Origin: Paractinoplanes ovalisporus
Lineage (GTDB): Bacteria; Actinomycetota; Actinomycetes; Mycobacteriales; Micromonosporaceae
Assembly (NCBI RefSeq): GCF_016834655.1
Contig: NZ_JAENHP010000004.1
Location: forward strand, 744,001 to 808,000
Direction: 5' to 3'
DNA: 64,000 bases
In this document: positions 1-7,844 of the stretch, in pieces
How positions within the stretch are numbered: the first letter of the stretch is position 1
Layout of the letters: the number at the start of each line of letters is the position of its first letter
Made by a program: the position numbers and the translations under genes
The notes under the pieces: generated by a model
The model's database searches: none
The model's input: only the letters and a program-made list of their open reading frames with translations
What the model was told of the DNA's origin: nothing

Positions 1-344
1 ACGCCGGAAGCCGCGAGGTGGTGCAGTACCGCGGGCAGATCCTGCCCCTGGTGCGGCTGTCGCACCTGCTCGGGGCGTACGGCGAGGAGCCCGAGGGCGA
101 CACCGTCTCGGTCGTCGTCTACAGCGAAGGAGCCCGGAGCGTGGCGCTGGTGGTCGACCGGATCGTGGACATCGCCGAGAACTCGACGACGGCCCGGCGC
201 GACGCCGAGGAGGACGGCCTGGTCGGCACGGCGGTCATCCAGCAGCGGGTGACCGAGCTGCTGGACGTGCGCCGCGCGATCCTCGCGGCCGACCCGAACT
301 TCTACACCGACCTGGAAAACGACGAGCTGCTGGTGGAGGCCTGA
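1..344 (+). CDS. cheA: CheA histidine kinase, C-terminal end (partial)
   Basis: This is the last ~113 codons of a chemotaxis histidine kinase; the 5' part lies outside the window and the reading frame enters at base 3. What remains is the CheW-like P5 regulatory domain, with the family pattern ILPLVRLSHLLG near its start and VDRIVDIAE in the middle. P5 docks the kinase to CheW and receptors in the membrane array. The gene stops at TGA 342-344, one base before the cheW start, so it heads or sits inside the chemotaxis operon. The identity rests on the P5 domain plus context. The kinase core and phosphotransfer domain are not visible. Confidence 0.85.
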   Translation, partial: AGSREVVQYRGQILPLVRLSHLLGAYGEEPEGDTVSVVVYSEGARSVALVVDRIVDIAENSTTARRDAEEDGLVGTAVIQQRVTELLDVRRAILAADPNFYTDLENDELLVEA

Positions 345-345
345 G

Positions 346-783
346 ATGGCGAGCCGTCAGTTCGCCACCTTCGAGGTGGCCGACCAGCTGTTCGGGGTCG
401 AGGTGCACACGGTGCAGGAGGTGCTCTCGTACAACGAGTACACCCCGGTGCCGCTCGCACCGCCGGCCATCGGCGGGCTCTTCAACCTGCGCGGTCAGGT
501 GATCGCCGCGGTCGACCTGCGGGTCCAGCTCGGCCTGGAGCGCAAGGAGCTCGAGGGCCCGGTGATGAACGTGATCCTGCGGGGTGACGGTGAACCGGTG
601 AGCCTCGTGGTCGACCGGATCGGCGAGGTGGTCGATCTCGACGACGACACCTTCGAGCCGCCGCCGGTCACGCTCAGCGGGCCCACCCGCGACCTCGTCG
701 TGGGGACGTTCAAACTGGACGGCCGGCTGATGCTCGCCCTCGACGTGAACGCGGCCGTCGACACGTACCGCGCCACGACCTGA
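346..783 (+). CDS. cheW: CheW chemotaxis coupling protein
   Basis: A 145-residue CheW, the usual length for the family. It is a single CheW-like beta-barrel domain (about residues 5-140) with FEVADQLFGVEV at the N terminus and the conserved GLFNLRGQVIAAVDLR segment near residues 45-60. It couples MCP receptors to CheA at the inner face of the membrane. It follows cheA by one base and its TGA overlaps the next ATG (TGATG), so the genes are translationally coupled. Confidence 0.93.
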   Translation: MASRQFATFEVADQLFGVEVHTVQEVLSYNEYTPVPLAPPAIGGLFNLRGQVIAAVDLRVQLGLERKELEGPVMNVILRGDGEPVSLVVDRIGEVVDLDDDTFEPPPVTLSGPTRDLVVGTFKLDGRLMLALDVNAAVDTYRATT

Positions 784-1655
784 TGTACAGCCTCGTCAGC
801 GCCCCGGTGCTCGGCTTCGACCTGACCCGCCTCACCGGCGGGTCGGCCACGGCCGAGGTCGTGCTGCGCGGATTGCGTCTGCAGGCGGCGGACCTGCCGC
901 TGCTCGCCGAGCGGTTGCCGGACGAGGGCGTACGCGGTCCGCTCTGGGTCGAGGTGGAGAGCGCGGCCCGCCGGATGCCGTCGCTCAAGGGGATGAGCAA
1001 GGACGACCCGGCCGGGAGCCTGGCCCTTGTCGAGCGGGCCCCGATCGGCACCGTCGACGCGCTGCTGACCTGCCTGCGCTACGACGTGATGGCCTGGACG
1101 TGGACGGGCACCGGCCGGGACGCGCAGCAGTCCGAGACCGCGGCCTCGGCCACCGCGCTGATCTGCGACGCGGCGGTCGCCAGCTATCTCAAAGAGGTGC
1201 TCGACGCCGACACCCGCCGCCGGCTGGGCGCGGGCTGGGTCGCGGCCATGCGCAAGCTGCCGGTCGGCGCCCCGATCGACCTCGGACCGCACCACTACAC
1301 GGTCTCGTCGCTGCTCGACCGGTTGCGCTCGCTGCCGACGAGGGATCTCAACCGGCTCCTCGCCTCGGCCGAGGACGCCCGGCGCAACGCGGGTGGCTGG
1401 TCCCCGGCGGTGCATTCGGCGTCCTGGGCGGCGTATCTCTCGGATCGGGTCCGCACGGCCGCCGCGGCACAGATGCTGTTGGTGCAGGCCGTCGACACGG
1501 CCGCCATTCCGCTGGCCGACCGGGCCGGCGGGGTGTGGAACATGCTCAGCGGCGCGGTGCAGGCGCTGGTGGTGCGGGACCTGCTGGACACCTCGACCGC
1601 CCACCGGCTTCTGGCCCCCGTGGTGGCGGCTCTCGGCCCGGCTTGGTTGGGGTGA
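783..1655 (+). CDS. Uncharacterised protein in chemotaxis operon
   Basis: A 290-residue protein that I do not recognise. It starts at ATG 783 overlapping the cheW stop and ends 4 bases before cheB, so it belongs to the operon. It looks soluble and largely alpha-helical (long Ala/Leu/Arg stretches) with no membrane segment, signal peptide, receiver or methyl-accepting motif. Codon use matches the neighbours, and the position between cheW and cheB argues that it is a real gene. A role in adaptation or array assembly would be a guess from context. Confidence 0.75.
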   Translation: MYSLVSAPVLGFDLTRLTGGSATAEVVLRGLRLQAADLPLLAERLPDEGVRGPLWVEVESAARRMPSLKGMSKDDPAGSLALVERAPIGTVDALLTCLRYDVMAWTWTGTGRDAQQSETAASATALICDAAVASYLKEVLDADTRRRLGAGWVAAMRKLPVGAPIDLGPHHYTVSSLLDRLRSLPTRDLNRLLASAEDARRNAGGWSPAVHSASWAAYLSDRVRTAAAAQMLLVQAVDTAAIPLADRAGGVWNMLSGAVQALVVRDLLDTSTAHRLLAPVVAALGPAWLG

Positions 1656-1659
1656 GGAC

Positions 1660-2901
1660 ATGGGCCCGATGATTTCGGTTCTCGTCGTCGACGACTCGGT
1701 GGTCGTACGCCGTCTGATCGTCGACGCCCTCAGTGGCGCCGATCAGATCGAGGTCGTCGGCACGGCGTCCAACGGGCTGCTGGCCCAGGCCAAGATCGAT
1801 CAGCTCAAGCCCGACGTGATCACCATGGACATCGAGATGCCGCAGATGGACGGCATCACCGCGGTCCGCGAGCTGCGCAAGCGCCACAAGCGGATCCCGG
1901 TGATCATGTTCAGCACGCTGTCGGCGGCCGGGGCGGCGAGCACGCTCGAGGCGCTCGCGGCCGGAGCCACCGACTACGTCACCAAGCCCAGCAACGTCGG
2001 GTCCGTGAACGAGTCGATCAAGGCCGTCCGCACCGAGCTCGTCCCCAAGATCTACGTGCTCTCCGGCAAGCGCCGGATGTCCGCGCCCCCGATGCCGCCC
2101 CCGGCCCGCCCGTCCGCCGGCGCCCCGTCCGCCGCGCCGCCCCGTCCGATCCCGGGCCGCCCCGGCGCCGCCTCGCCCCGGCCGATTCCGGGCCGTCCGG
2201 GTGCCACCCCGCCCGGCGCCGCCCCCGCTCGGCCCGGTGCCGCGCCGGCCGGACCCGGCGCCCGGCCCGGCAGCCCCGCCCCGCGACGGACCACCCCCGG
2301 CGGCCGCATCGACATCCTCGCGATCGGCTCCTCGACCGGCGGGCCCGATGCGCTCACCAAGGTGCTCCAGCACATCCCGGCCGACATCTCGGTGCCCATC
2401 GTCATCACGCAGCACATGCCCCCCGTCTTCACCAAGATGTTCGCCGAGCGGCTCGACCGCAGCACGCCGTTGCGGGTGGTCGAGGCCGGTGACGGGATGG
2501 AGCTCAACCCCAGCTGGGCCTACATCGCGCCGGGCGACAAGCATCTGGTCCTCCATCGCCGGGGCACGTCCACGCTGATCCAGCTCAGCAGTGCGCCCCC
2601 GGAGAACTCCTGCCGCCCGGCCGTGGACGTCATGTTCCGGTCCGTCGCGGCGCTCTACGGCGCGTCGGCCTACGCCACCGTGCTGACCGGAATGGGACAT
2701 GACGGACGGGGTGGTGCGAAGGTGCTGAGAGACGCGGGCGCCGAGATCCTGGCTCAGGACGAGGCCAGTTCGGTCGTGTGGGGCATGCCGGGCGCCGTCG
2801 TCGGCGCGGGGCTGGCGGACGAGGTCCTGCCGCTCGACCGGATCGCGGCCCACCTGGTCAACCGGGTCAAGTCCGGCCGTTCGGCGGCGGTGGCCCGATG
2901 A
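1660..2901 (+). CDS. cheB: CheB protein-glutamate methylesterase
   Basis: A 413-residue CheB that demethylates or deamidates MCP glutamates. The N-terminal receiver (about residues 5-125) has the acidic pair near residue 11, phospho-acceptor D57 in TMDIEMP and the lysine in VTKP. The C-terminal esterase (from about 217) has the Ser-His-Asp triad motifs GSSTGGP, TQHMP and GMGHDG. Between them lies an unusually long (~75 residues) Pro/Ala/Gly/Arg linker containing two copies of PRPIPGRPGA. ATG 1660 follows the upstream stop by 4 bases; ATG 1669 is a possible alternative. The stop overlaps cheR (ATGA). Confidence 0.95.
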   Translation: MGPMISVLVVDDSVVVRRLIVDALSGADQIEVVGTASNGLLAQAKIDQLKPDVITMDIEMPQMDGITAVRELRKRHKRIPVIMFSTLSAAGAASTLEALAAGATDYVTKPSNVGSVNESIKAVRTELVPKIYVLSGKRRMSAPPMPPPARPSAGAPSAAPPRPIPGRPGAASPRPIPGRPGATPPGAAPARPGAAPAGPGARPGSPAPRRTTPGGRIDILAIGSSTGGPDALTKVLQHIPADISVPIVITQHMPPVFTKMFAERLDRSTPLRVVEAGDGMELNPSWAYIAPGDKHLVLHRRGTSTLIQLSSAPPENSCRPAVDVMFRSVAALYGASAYATVLTGMGHDGRGGAKVLRDAGAEILAQDEASSVVWGMPGAVVGAGLADEVLPLDRIAAHLVNRVKSGRSAAVAR

Positions 2902-3743
2902 CGCTCTCCCAAGCCGAGTTCAACTTCGTCTCCCAGCTCGTGCGGCGTGAGGCCTCGATCGTGCTCGCCCCCGGCAAGGAGTATCTGGTCGAGGCGCGGC
3001 TCATCCCGGTCGCCCGAGCCGTCGGCGCTTCCGGCGTCACCGAGTTCCTGGCCGACCTGCAGCGCCGGCCTGACCCGGCCAAGCAGCGCCGGATCATCGA
3101 CGCGCTGACCACGAACGAGACGTCGTGGTTCCGGGACCGGGAGCCGTTCACGGCGCTCACCAGCGTCGTCCTGCCCGAACTGATCAAGTCACGGGCGTCC
3201 ACCCGCAAGATCCGGGTGTGGTCGGCCGCCAGCTCCAGCGGCCAGGAGGCGTACAGCCTGGCCATCACCCTGCAGGAAACGCTGCCGCCGGGGTGGAGTT
3301 ACGAGATCATGGGGACGGACATCTCGACCGAGATGGTGAAGCGGGCCGAGACCGCGGAGTACAGCCAGGTCGAGGTGAACCGGGGCCTGCCCGCCGCACA
3401 GCTGGTGCAGTACTTCGAGCGGGCCGGCGCGCACTGGCGGATCGCCCCGGCGCTGCGCCGCAACGTGTCGTTCCGCCTCATGAACCTCACCGCGCCGCTG
3501 CCCGCCATGCAGCCGTTCGACGTCATCTTCCTGCGCAACGTCCTGATCTATTTCGACGTCGCGACCAAACGCACGGTGCTTCAGAACGTGGCCCGGCTGC
3601 TCCGCCCGGACGGCCTTCTCTTCCTGGGGGCGGCCGAGACCACGATCGGAATCGACGACAACTACGAGCGGGTGGCCGCCGGCCGCACGTCCGCCTACCG
3701 AGTCCGCACCGGGGCGTCCGTAGGCGCCGGGAGAAGGGGATGA
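2898..3743 (+). CDS. cheR: CheR chemotaxis methyltransferase
   Basis: A 281-residue SAM-dependent methyltransferase that methylates receptor glutamates. The N-terminal all-helical CheR domain (about 1-75) is followed by the SAM-binding domain. Visible motifs are NETSWFRD, VWSAASSSGQEAYSLAI (equivalent of the usual WSAACSTGEEPYSLA) and DVIFLRNVLIYFD. The start at 2898 overlaps the cheB stop by 4 bases; longer upstream starts lie inside cheB and are rejected. It pairs with CheB for adaptation. Confidence 0.95.
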   Translation: MTLSQAEFNFVSQLVRREASIVLAPGKEYLVEARLIPVARAVGASGVTEFLADLQRRPDPAKQRRIIDALTTNETSWFRDREPFTALTSVVLPELIKSRASTRKIRVWSAASSSGQEAYSLAITLQETLPPGWSYEIMGTDISTEMVKRAETAEYSQVEVNRGLPAAQLVQYFERAGAHWRIAPALRRNVSFRLMNLTAPLPAMQPFDVIFLRNVLIYFDVATKRTVLQNVARLLRPDGLLFLGAAETTIGIDDNYERVAAGRTSAYRVRTGASVGAGRRG

Positions 3744-4135
3744 CGCCGATGCGCGCCATGGTGATCGACGATTCCCGCGCGATGCGCATGATCCTCAAGC
3801 GCATCGTCACCAAGCTCAACTTCGAGGCGATCGAGGCGGGCGACGGCAAAGAGGCGCTCGACCTGCTGAACGCGATGACCGAGGTGCCGGAGCTGGCCCT
3901 CATCGACTGGAACATGCCGAACATGAACGGGCTCGAGTTCGTCTCGCACGCGCGGTCCGAGCCGCGTCTGCGTGAGATGACGCTGGTGATGGTCACCACC
4001 GAGAGCGAACAGAGCCAGATCGTCCGCGCGCTCGCCGCGGGCGCCCACGAATACGTGATCAAGCCCTTCACCGAGGGGGCCATGATCGAGAAGCTGGCCC
4101 TTCTGGGCCTCGTCCCGACCGGAGCGAACTCATGA
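3740..4135 (+). CDS. cheY: CheY-type single-domain response regulator (first)
   Basis: A 131-residue stand-alone receiver. It has the acidic pair DD (residues 10-11), phospho-acceptor D56 in LIDWNMP, the switch Thr in VTTES and the Lys in VIKPF. It has no output domain, so it acts by protein binding, either as a motor signal or as a phosphate sink. The start at 3740 overlaps the cheR stop; ATG 3749 is an alternative. It is directly followed by a CheX-type phosphatase gene. The motor protein FliM here lacks the usual CheY-binding peptide, so the target is uncertain. Confidence 0.9.
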   Translation: MTPMRAMVIDDSRAMRMILKRIVTKLNFEAIEAGDGKEALDLLNAMTEVPELALIDWNMPNMNGLEFVSHARSEPRLREMTLVMVTTESEQSQIVRALAAGAHEYVIKPFTEGAMIEKLALLGLVPTGANS

Positions 4136-4620
4136 GCATCGAAGTCGAGGTCAACGAGAACGACCTCGCGGAGATGGTGGAGCAGGTGTGGGAGTCGTAT
4201 CTGGATCCCGAGGGCGTCAGCCCGCTGATCCCGACGAACGACGAGAACCAGCCGTCCGAGGTCCACTCCTCCGTCTCCATCAACGGTTCCTGGACCGGAC
4301 ACGTCGTCTACGCCTCGTCCCGGCAGGCGGCCCGTCGTGCCGCCGGCGCTTTTCTGGCCATGGAGGCGGACGAGGTCAGCGACGAGGACATGTCCGACGT
4401 GCTCGGCGAACTCGCCAACATCGTCGGCGGACAGGTCAAGGCGATGTTGCCACCCGGCGCGCTTCTGTCGCTGCCGCAGGTGGTGCTCGCTCCCGAAGCG
4501 ACGGCGCGCTTTCCCAACACCGTACGGATCAGTGGGGTCTACGGGATGTGGGACGGCGAGCCGGTGTCGATTTCCATGTGGCAGAGCCGCGGTGACAACA
4601 ACAAGGAGGGCGCGGAATGA
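4132..4620 (+). CDS. cheX: CheX/CheC-type CheY phosphatase
   Basis: A 162-residue CheC/CheX/FliY-family protein. The second half carries the diagnostic helix DVLGELANIVGGQVKAM, with the Glu and Asn of the E-x2-N catalytic motif followed by the glycine turn, as in CheX, which uses a single such helix. The family hydrolyses the aspartyl phosphate of CheY. It overlaps cheY (first) by 4 bases and the next cheY by 4 bases. The N-terminal ~45 acidic residues are less conserved. The family call is good; choosing CheX rather than CheC rests on the single E-x2-N motif. Confidence 0.8.
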   Translation: MSIEVEVNENDLAEMVEQVWESYLDPEGVSPLIPTNDENQPSEVHSSVSINGSWTGHVVYASSRQAARRAAGAFLAMEADEVSDEDMSDVLGELANIVGGQVKAMLPPGALLSLPQVVLAPEATARFPNTVRISGVYGMWDGEPVSISMWQSRGDNNKEGAE

Positions 4621-4979
4621 AGATTCTCATCGCTGACGACAGCCGGGTTATGCGTCAGATCGTGGTCCGCACCCTGCGGCAGGCGGGCTTCGGCGATCAC
4701 GAACTGATCGAGGCCGCCAACGGGCGTGAGGCCTTCGACATGGTCAAGTCGGAGAACCCCGATCTGGTGCTTTCCGACTGGAACATGCCGGAAATGAACG
4801 GTATCGAATGTCTCCGGCAGCTCCGTGCTTCCGGAAGCGACGTCAAGTTCGGTTTCGTGACGTCCGAGAGCACTCCCGAGATGAAGGAACAGGCGGATGC
4901 CGCCGGTGCTCTCTTTTTCATCGTCAAGCCTTTCTCAGCTGAGCGATTCGATGAGGTCTTCGCTCCTATTTTGGGATGA
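4617..4979 (+). CDS. cheY: CheY response regulator (second)
   Basis: A 120-residue receiver close to the canonical CheY length. The acidic pair is at residues 7-8, phospho-acceptor D54 in LSDWNMPEMNG, Ser/Thr in VTSES and Lys in IVKPF. DWNMPEMNG is the classic CheY signature, so this copy looks more like the motor-signalling CheY than the first one. Start ATG 4617 overlaps the cheX stop. It is followed 7 bases later by a second CheX-like gene. Confidence 0.92.
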   Translation: MKILIADDSRVMRQIVVRTLRQAGFGDHELIEAANGREAFDMVKSENPDLVLSDWNMPEMNGIECLRQLRASGSDVKFGFVTSESTPEMKEQADAAGALFFIVKPFSAERFDEVFAPILG

Positions 4980-4986
4980 TCTAGAC

Positions 4987-5475
4987 ATGTCCGACGTATC
5001 GGTTCTTCCTGGCACCCTGGCCGTCCGTAATCTCTTCGAGGATCTGCTCGGCCGCGAGGTGACCGTCAGTCCCGGTGAGCCTCTCAGCGCAGATGAGATC
5101 CCCACCTCGACGGTCGCGATTTTCACCGACTCCGCGCAGAACATCTACGCCGTGCTCGGGATGGAGCTCGCGCTGGCGGCCAACGCCGGCGCCGCTCTCG
5201 GCCTGCTTCCCGCCGGTGCTGCCGAGGACAGCATCGACGACAAGCAGCTCTACCCGAACCTCGCCGAGAACGTCGGCGAGCTGTGCAACGTGCTGACCAG
5301 CCTGCTCAACCGCGAGGGTGGTCCGCACATCAAGCTCTACCAGGTCGTCTACCCGGGTGAACCGCTGCCCGGCGACGCCCGGGCCCACCTGATGGCGCTC
5401 GGCCGTCGCGTCGACCTGCTCGTCGACGTCAACCGTTACGGCAAGGGGAAGCTCAGCCTCTCCCTCGCGCCCTGA
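4987..5475 (+). CDS. CheX-like protein (second phosphatase-family member)
   Basis: A 162-residue protein with an MSDVSVLPG start, the same length as the cheX gene above. It contains the helix ENVGELCNVLTSLLN, which keeps a Glu and an Asn in the E-x2-N arrangement of CheC/CheX phosphatases, but the glycines after it are missing. It is therefore either a diverged phosphatase or a non-catalytic paralogue. It is the last gene of the chemotaxis operon; a strong terminator begins 12 bases after its stop. Confidence 0.65.
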   Translation: MSDVSVLPGTLAVRNLFEDLLGREVTVSPGEPLSADEIPTSTVAIFTDSAQNIYAVLGMELALAANAGAALGLLPAGAAEDSIDDKQLYPNLAENVGELCNVLTSLLNREGGPHIKLYQVVYPGEPLPGDARAHLMALGRRVDLLVDVNRYGKGKLSLSLAP

Positions 5476-5486
5476 CGCACGCCGCA

Positions 5487-5530
5487 CAGAAACGGGTCTG
5501 CCCAGGTGGCAGGCCCGTTTCTGTTTGGTT
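5487..5530 (+). terminator. Rho-independent terminator of che operon
   Basis: A 16-bp stem (5487-5502 with 5508-5523, one G-U pair, 5-base loop) is followed by a T-rich tail. It separates the chemotaxis operon from flgD. Confidence 0.9.
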
Positions 5531-5556
5531 CTAAGCAAAACGCCGGTGCGGCCGAA
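5531..5556 (+). promoter_or_regulatory. Putative sigma-FliA promoter for flgD-flgE
   Basis: CTAA-N16-GCCGAA: the -10 is a perfect match and the -35 differs by one base from CTCA(N15-17)GCCGAA, the sigma-FliA consensus I recall for Actinoplanes. It lies directly behind the terminator and 39 bases before flgD. Confidence 0.6.
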
Positions 5557-5594
5557 TCGGATTAAGAGCGTGCTGACGGACGGGAGCAACTCTT

Positions 5595-6044
5595 ATGACT
5601 TCGCCGACCTCAGGAATCTCCGGTGCTGGGGCCGCCGCGGCGGCCGGTGCCGGTGCGGCCAAGGAGAAAAGCAAGACCCTCGGGGACCGGGACACCTTCA
5701 TGAAGCTCCTGGTGGCCCAGCTGAAATACCAGGACCCCAGCAAACCGGCCGACTCCACCCAGTTCCTGGCTCAGACCGCCCAGTTCACCCAGGTCGAGAA
5801 GCTGGAAGGCATCGCCGACATGCTCAAGGGCCAGCAGCTGATCACTGCCAGCTCCCTGGTCGGCAAGAACGTGGAATACATGGACGGCGACGGCGTCCGG
5901 CACACCGGGGCCATCTCAGCCGCCAAGCTCAACGGCGACAGCGAACCGATTCTCCGGATCGGGAACACGGAAGTGCTGCTGTCCAAGGTCACGGAAGTCC
6001 AGGAGAACCAGCCGGGCGGGACCGAAGCGACGCCCAAGCCGTAA
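5595..6044 (+). CDS. flgD: FlgD hook-cap/scaffolding protein
   Basis: A 149-residue FlgD that caps the growing hook and directs FlgE assembly outside the cell. Residues 1-28 are an Ala/Gly-rich secretion leader. The conserved FlgD core DTFMKLLVAQLKYQDPSKP follows at about 33-51, then TQFLAQTAQFTQVEKLE. The C-terminal part (about 85-135) is a short version of the Tudor/FnIII region, so the protein is at the compact end of the family. It precedes flgE by 27 bases and shares its putative sigma-FliA promoter. Confidence 0.92.
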   Translation: MTSPTSGISGAGAAAAAGAGAAKEKSKTLGDRDTFMKLLVAQLKYQDPSKPADSTQFLAQTAQFTQVEKLEGIADMLKGQQLITASSLVGKNVEYMDGDGVRHTGAISAAKLNGDSEPILRIGNTEVLLSKVTEVQENQPGGTEATPKP

Positions 6045-6071
6045 TCCGCATCCGCTAACGAAGGACTATCC

Positions 6072-7355
6072 ATGCTGCGTTCGCTCTATTCCGGAATCAG
6101 TGGCCTGCACGCGCATCAGCAGATGATGGACGTGACCGGTAACAACATCGCCAACGTCAACACCGTCGGTTACAAGGCGAGCTCGGTCCAGTTCCAGGAC
6201 ACGCTCAGCCAGATGACCGCCGCCGCCGGCGCCCCGCAGAACGGCCAGGCCGGCTCGAACCCCGGCCAGGTCGGTCTCGGTGTCCGCAACGCCGGTATCA
6301 CCTCGAACTTCAGCCAGGGATCGGCGCAGACCACCGGCAAGGCCGGCGACATGATGATCCAGGGCGACGGCTTCTTCATCACGCGCCGCGGCAACGAGGA
6401 GCTCTACAGCCGGGCCGGCTCGTTCTTCTTCGACGCCAACGGCACCCTCGCCACCGCGACCGGTGAGCCCGTGCAGGGCTGGACCGCCGACGAGGACGGC
6501 GTGGTCAACCCGGCCGCGAAGCCGGGCGACATCAGGATGCCCCTGGGCAAGAGCATCTCACCGGTGGCGACCAGCACGGTGGAGATGAAGGGCAACCTGA
6601 CCAACGACATGCCCGAGGACGTGACCGACCCGACCACCATCCCGGCCATCGAGATCCCGTTCAAGGCGTTCGACAAGACGGGTAACCCGATCAGCCTCTC
6701 GGCGAAGTTCACGCGGACCACCACCGATCCCACCGCCTCCGTCCAGGACTGGCAGGTGACCCTCACGAAGTCGGGTGACGCCGGGCCGAGCACGCCGATC
6801 ACCGCGACCATCCAGTTCAAGGACGGCAAGCCGGTCGCCACGCCTCCGGCGACGAAGGCGATGCTGGAGTTCACGGGCGCCACCGCGATCGACCCCAACA
6901 TCAGTGACACGTTCTCCGTCGACGCCGGCGACCTGACGATGTTCCACGGCCTGACCGAGGCCCGGGTGTCGGACTCCAACGGCAACGCGGCCGGCACGCT
7001 GGCCTCGCTGTCGTACACGGTGTCGGACACCGGGCAGATCATCGGCGCCTTCAGCAACGGTCAGAAGAAGGTGCTGGGCCAGGTCGCCCTGGCCACCTTC
7101 AAGAACGTCAACGGCCTCGAGAAGACCGGTGACTCGCAGTGGCGTTCCACCGTCAACTCCGGTCTGGCCCAGGTCGGCACGCCCACCAGCGCCGGCCTCG
7201 GCCAGGTGATCAGCGGTGCCCTCGAGATGTCGAACGTCGACCTGGCTCAGGAATTCACCAACCTGGTCATCGCCCAGCGCGGCTTCCAGGCGAACTCCCG
7301 CATCATCACGACCTCCGACGAACTCCTCCAGGAGCTCGTCAGCATGAAGCGGTAA
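6072..7355 (+). CDS. flgE: FlgE flagellar hook protein
   Basis: A 427-residue hook protein exported by the flagellar secretion system. The N-terminal rod/hook signature MLRSLYSGISGLHAHQ and the GNNIANVNTVGYK motif form the D0 helix. The C-terminal D0 segment has VDLAQEFTNLVIAQRGFQAN followed by TSDELLQELVSM. The middle (about 90-350) is the variable surface region. It is the only FlgE/F/G-type protein in the window. A terminator hairpin follows the stop. Confidence 0.93.
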   Translation: MLRSLYSGISGLHAHQQMMDVTGNNIANVNTVGYKASSVQFQDTLSQMTAAAGAPQNGQAGSNPGQVGLGVRNAGITSNFSQGSAQTTGKAGDMMIQGDGFFITRRGNEELYSRAGSFFFDANGTLATATGEPVQGWTADEDGVVNPAAKPGDIRMPLGKSISPVATSTVEMKGNLTNDMPEDVTDPTTIPAIEIPFKAFDKTGNPISLSAKFTRTTTDPTASVQDWQVTLTKSGDAGPSTPITATIQFKDGKPVATPPATKAMLEFTGATAIDPNISDTFSVDAGDLTMFHGLTEARVSDSNGNAAGTLASLSYTVSDTGQIIGAFSNGQKKVLGQVALATFKNVNGLEKTGDSQWRSTVNSGLAQVGTPTSAGLGQVISGALEMSNVDLAQEFTNLVIAQRGFQANSRIITTSDELLQELVSMKR

Positions 7356-7379
7356 TTGTCTCACCACGCGTTCGGCCTC

Positions 7380-7425
7380 CGGCCGGGGCAGGCGCATCCG
7401 CGTCTGCCCCGGCCGTTGTGTTTGG
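7380..7425 (+). terminator. Terminator after flgE
   Basis: A perfect 12-bp stem (7380-7391 with 7404-7415) with a partly structured 12-base loop and a TTGTGTTTGG tail, 24 bases after the flgE stop. Confidence 0.8.
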
Positions 7426-7436
7426 AAACAGCCGCT

Positions 7437-7454
7437 GCACCCGTACCGCCACCG
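7437..7454 (+). promoter_or_regulatory. TcrA-box-like direct repeat upstream of flbD
   Basis: GCACCCG-N4-GCCACCG, matching the two-unit TcrA box GCA(A/C)CCG-N4-GCA(A/C)CCG (recalled from A. missouriensis) with one mismatch. It ends 7 bases before the -35 of the flbD promoter, the same distance as at flgB. Confidence 0.55.
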
Positions 7455-7461
7455 CTTGGAT

Positions 7462-7488
7462 CTCATCGGCAACCGGGAACAGGCCGAA
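7462..7488 (+). promoter_or_regulatory. Putative sigma-FliA promoter for flbD-motAB-fliL
   Basis: CTCA-N17-GCCGAA, a perfect match to the sigma-FliA consensus, 68 bases upstream of flbD. Confidence 0.7.
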
Positions 7489-7556
7489 ACACATATCGAG
7501 GGGCCACGGACGGCCCGCCAGCCAGAACACACACCATCACCCAAGGACGGATGTAA

Positions 7557-7844
7557 GTGATCCTCGTAACCCGTATCAACGGTGCCGTGTTCGCCCTGAA
7601 CCCGGACCTTGTCGAGCGCGCGGACTGCACGCCCGACACGGTCATCACGCTGGTCGACGGCACCAAGTACGTCATTGCCGAGTCCGTGCCCGAGTTCATC
7701 GATTCGGTGCGGCACTACCGCGCCTCACTGATCGCACAGGCAAGTCGTCTCGAGGCCGAGCCCACCAACACCCACTCCTCCGCCCCGTCGCCCGGTGACG
7801 ACGACGACGCCAAGGTGCTCCCGCTGCACCGGAATGGACGCTGA
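7557..7844 (+). CDS. flbD: FlbD family flagellar protein
   Basis: A 95-residue protein with the small FlbD domain in residues 1-60: MILVTRINGAVFALNPDLVE, then the TVITLVDGTKYVIAESVPE segment that defines the family. The last ~35 residues are a low-complexity acidic tail. FlbD proteins sit beside motAB in many Gram-positive and spirochaete clusters; their role is poorly defined. The GTG start at 7557 follows an AAGGACGG ribosome site, and the stop overlaps the motA ATG by one base. Confidence 0.88.
   Translation: MILVTRINGAVFALNPDLVERADCTPDTVITLVDGTKYVIAESVPEFIDSVRHYRASLIAQASRLEAEPTNTHSSAPSPGDDDDAKVLPLHRNGR

Noticed and set aside
7356..7556. 66-codon frame between flgE and flbD
   Set aside because: It runs through a terminator, a TcrA-like box and a sigma-FliA promoter.
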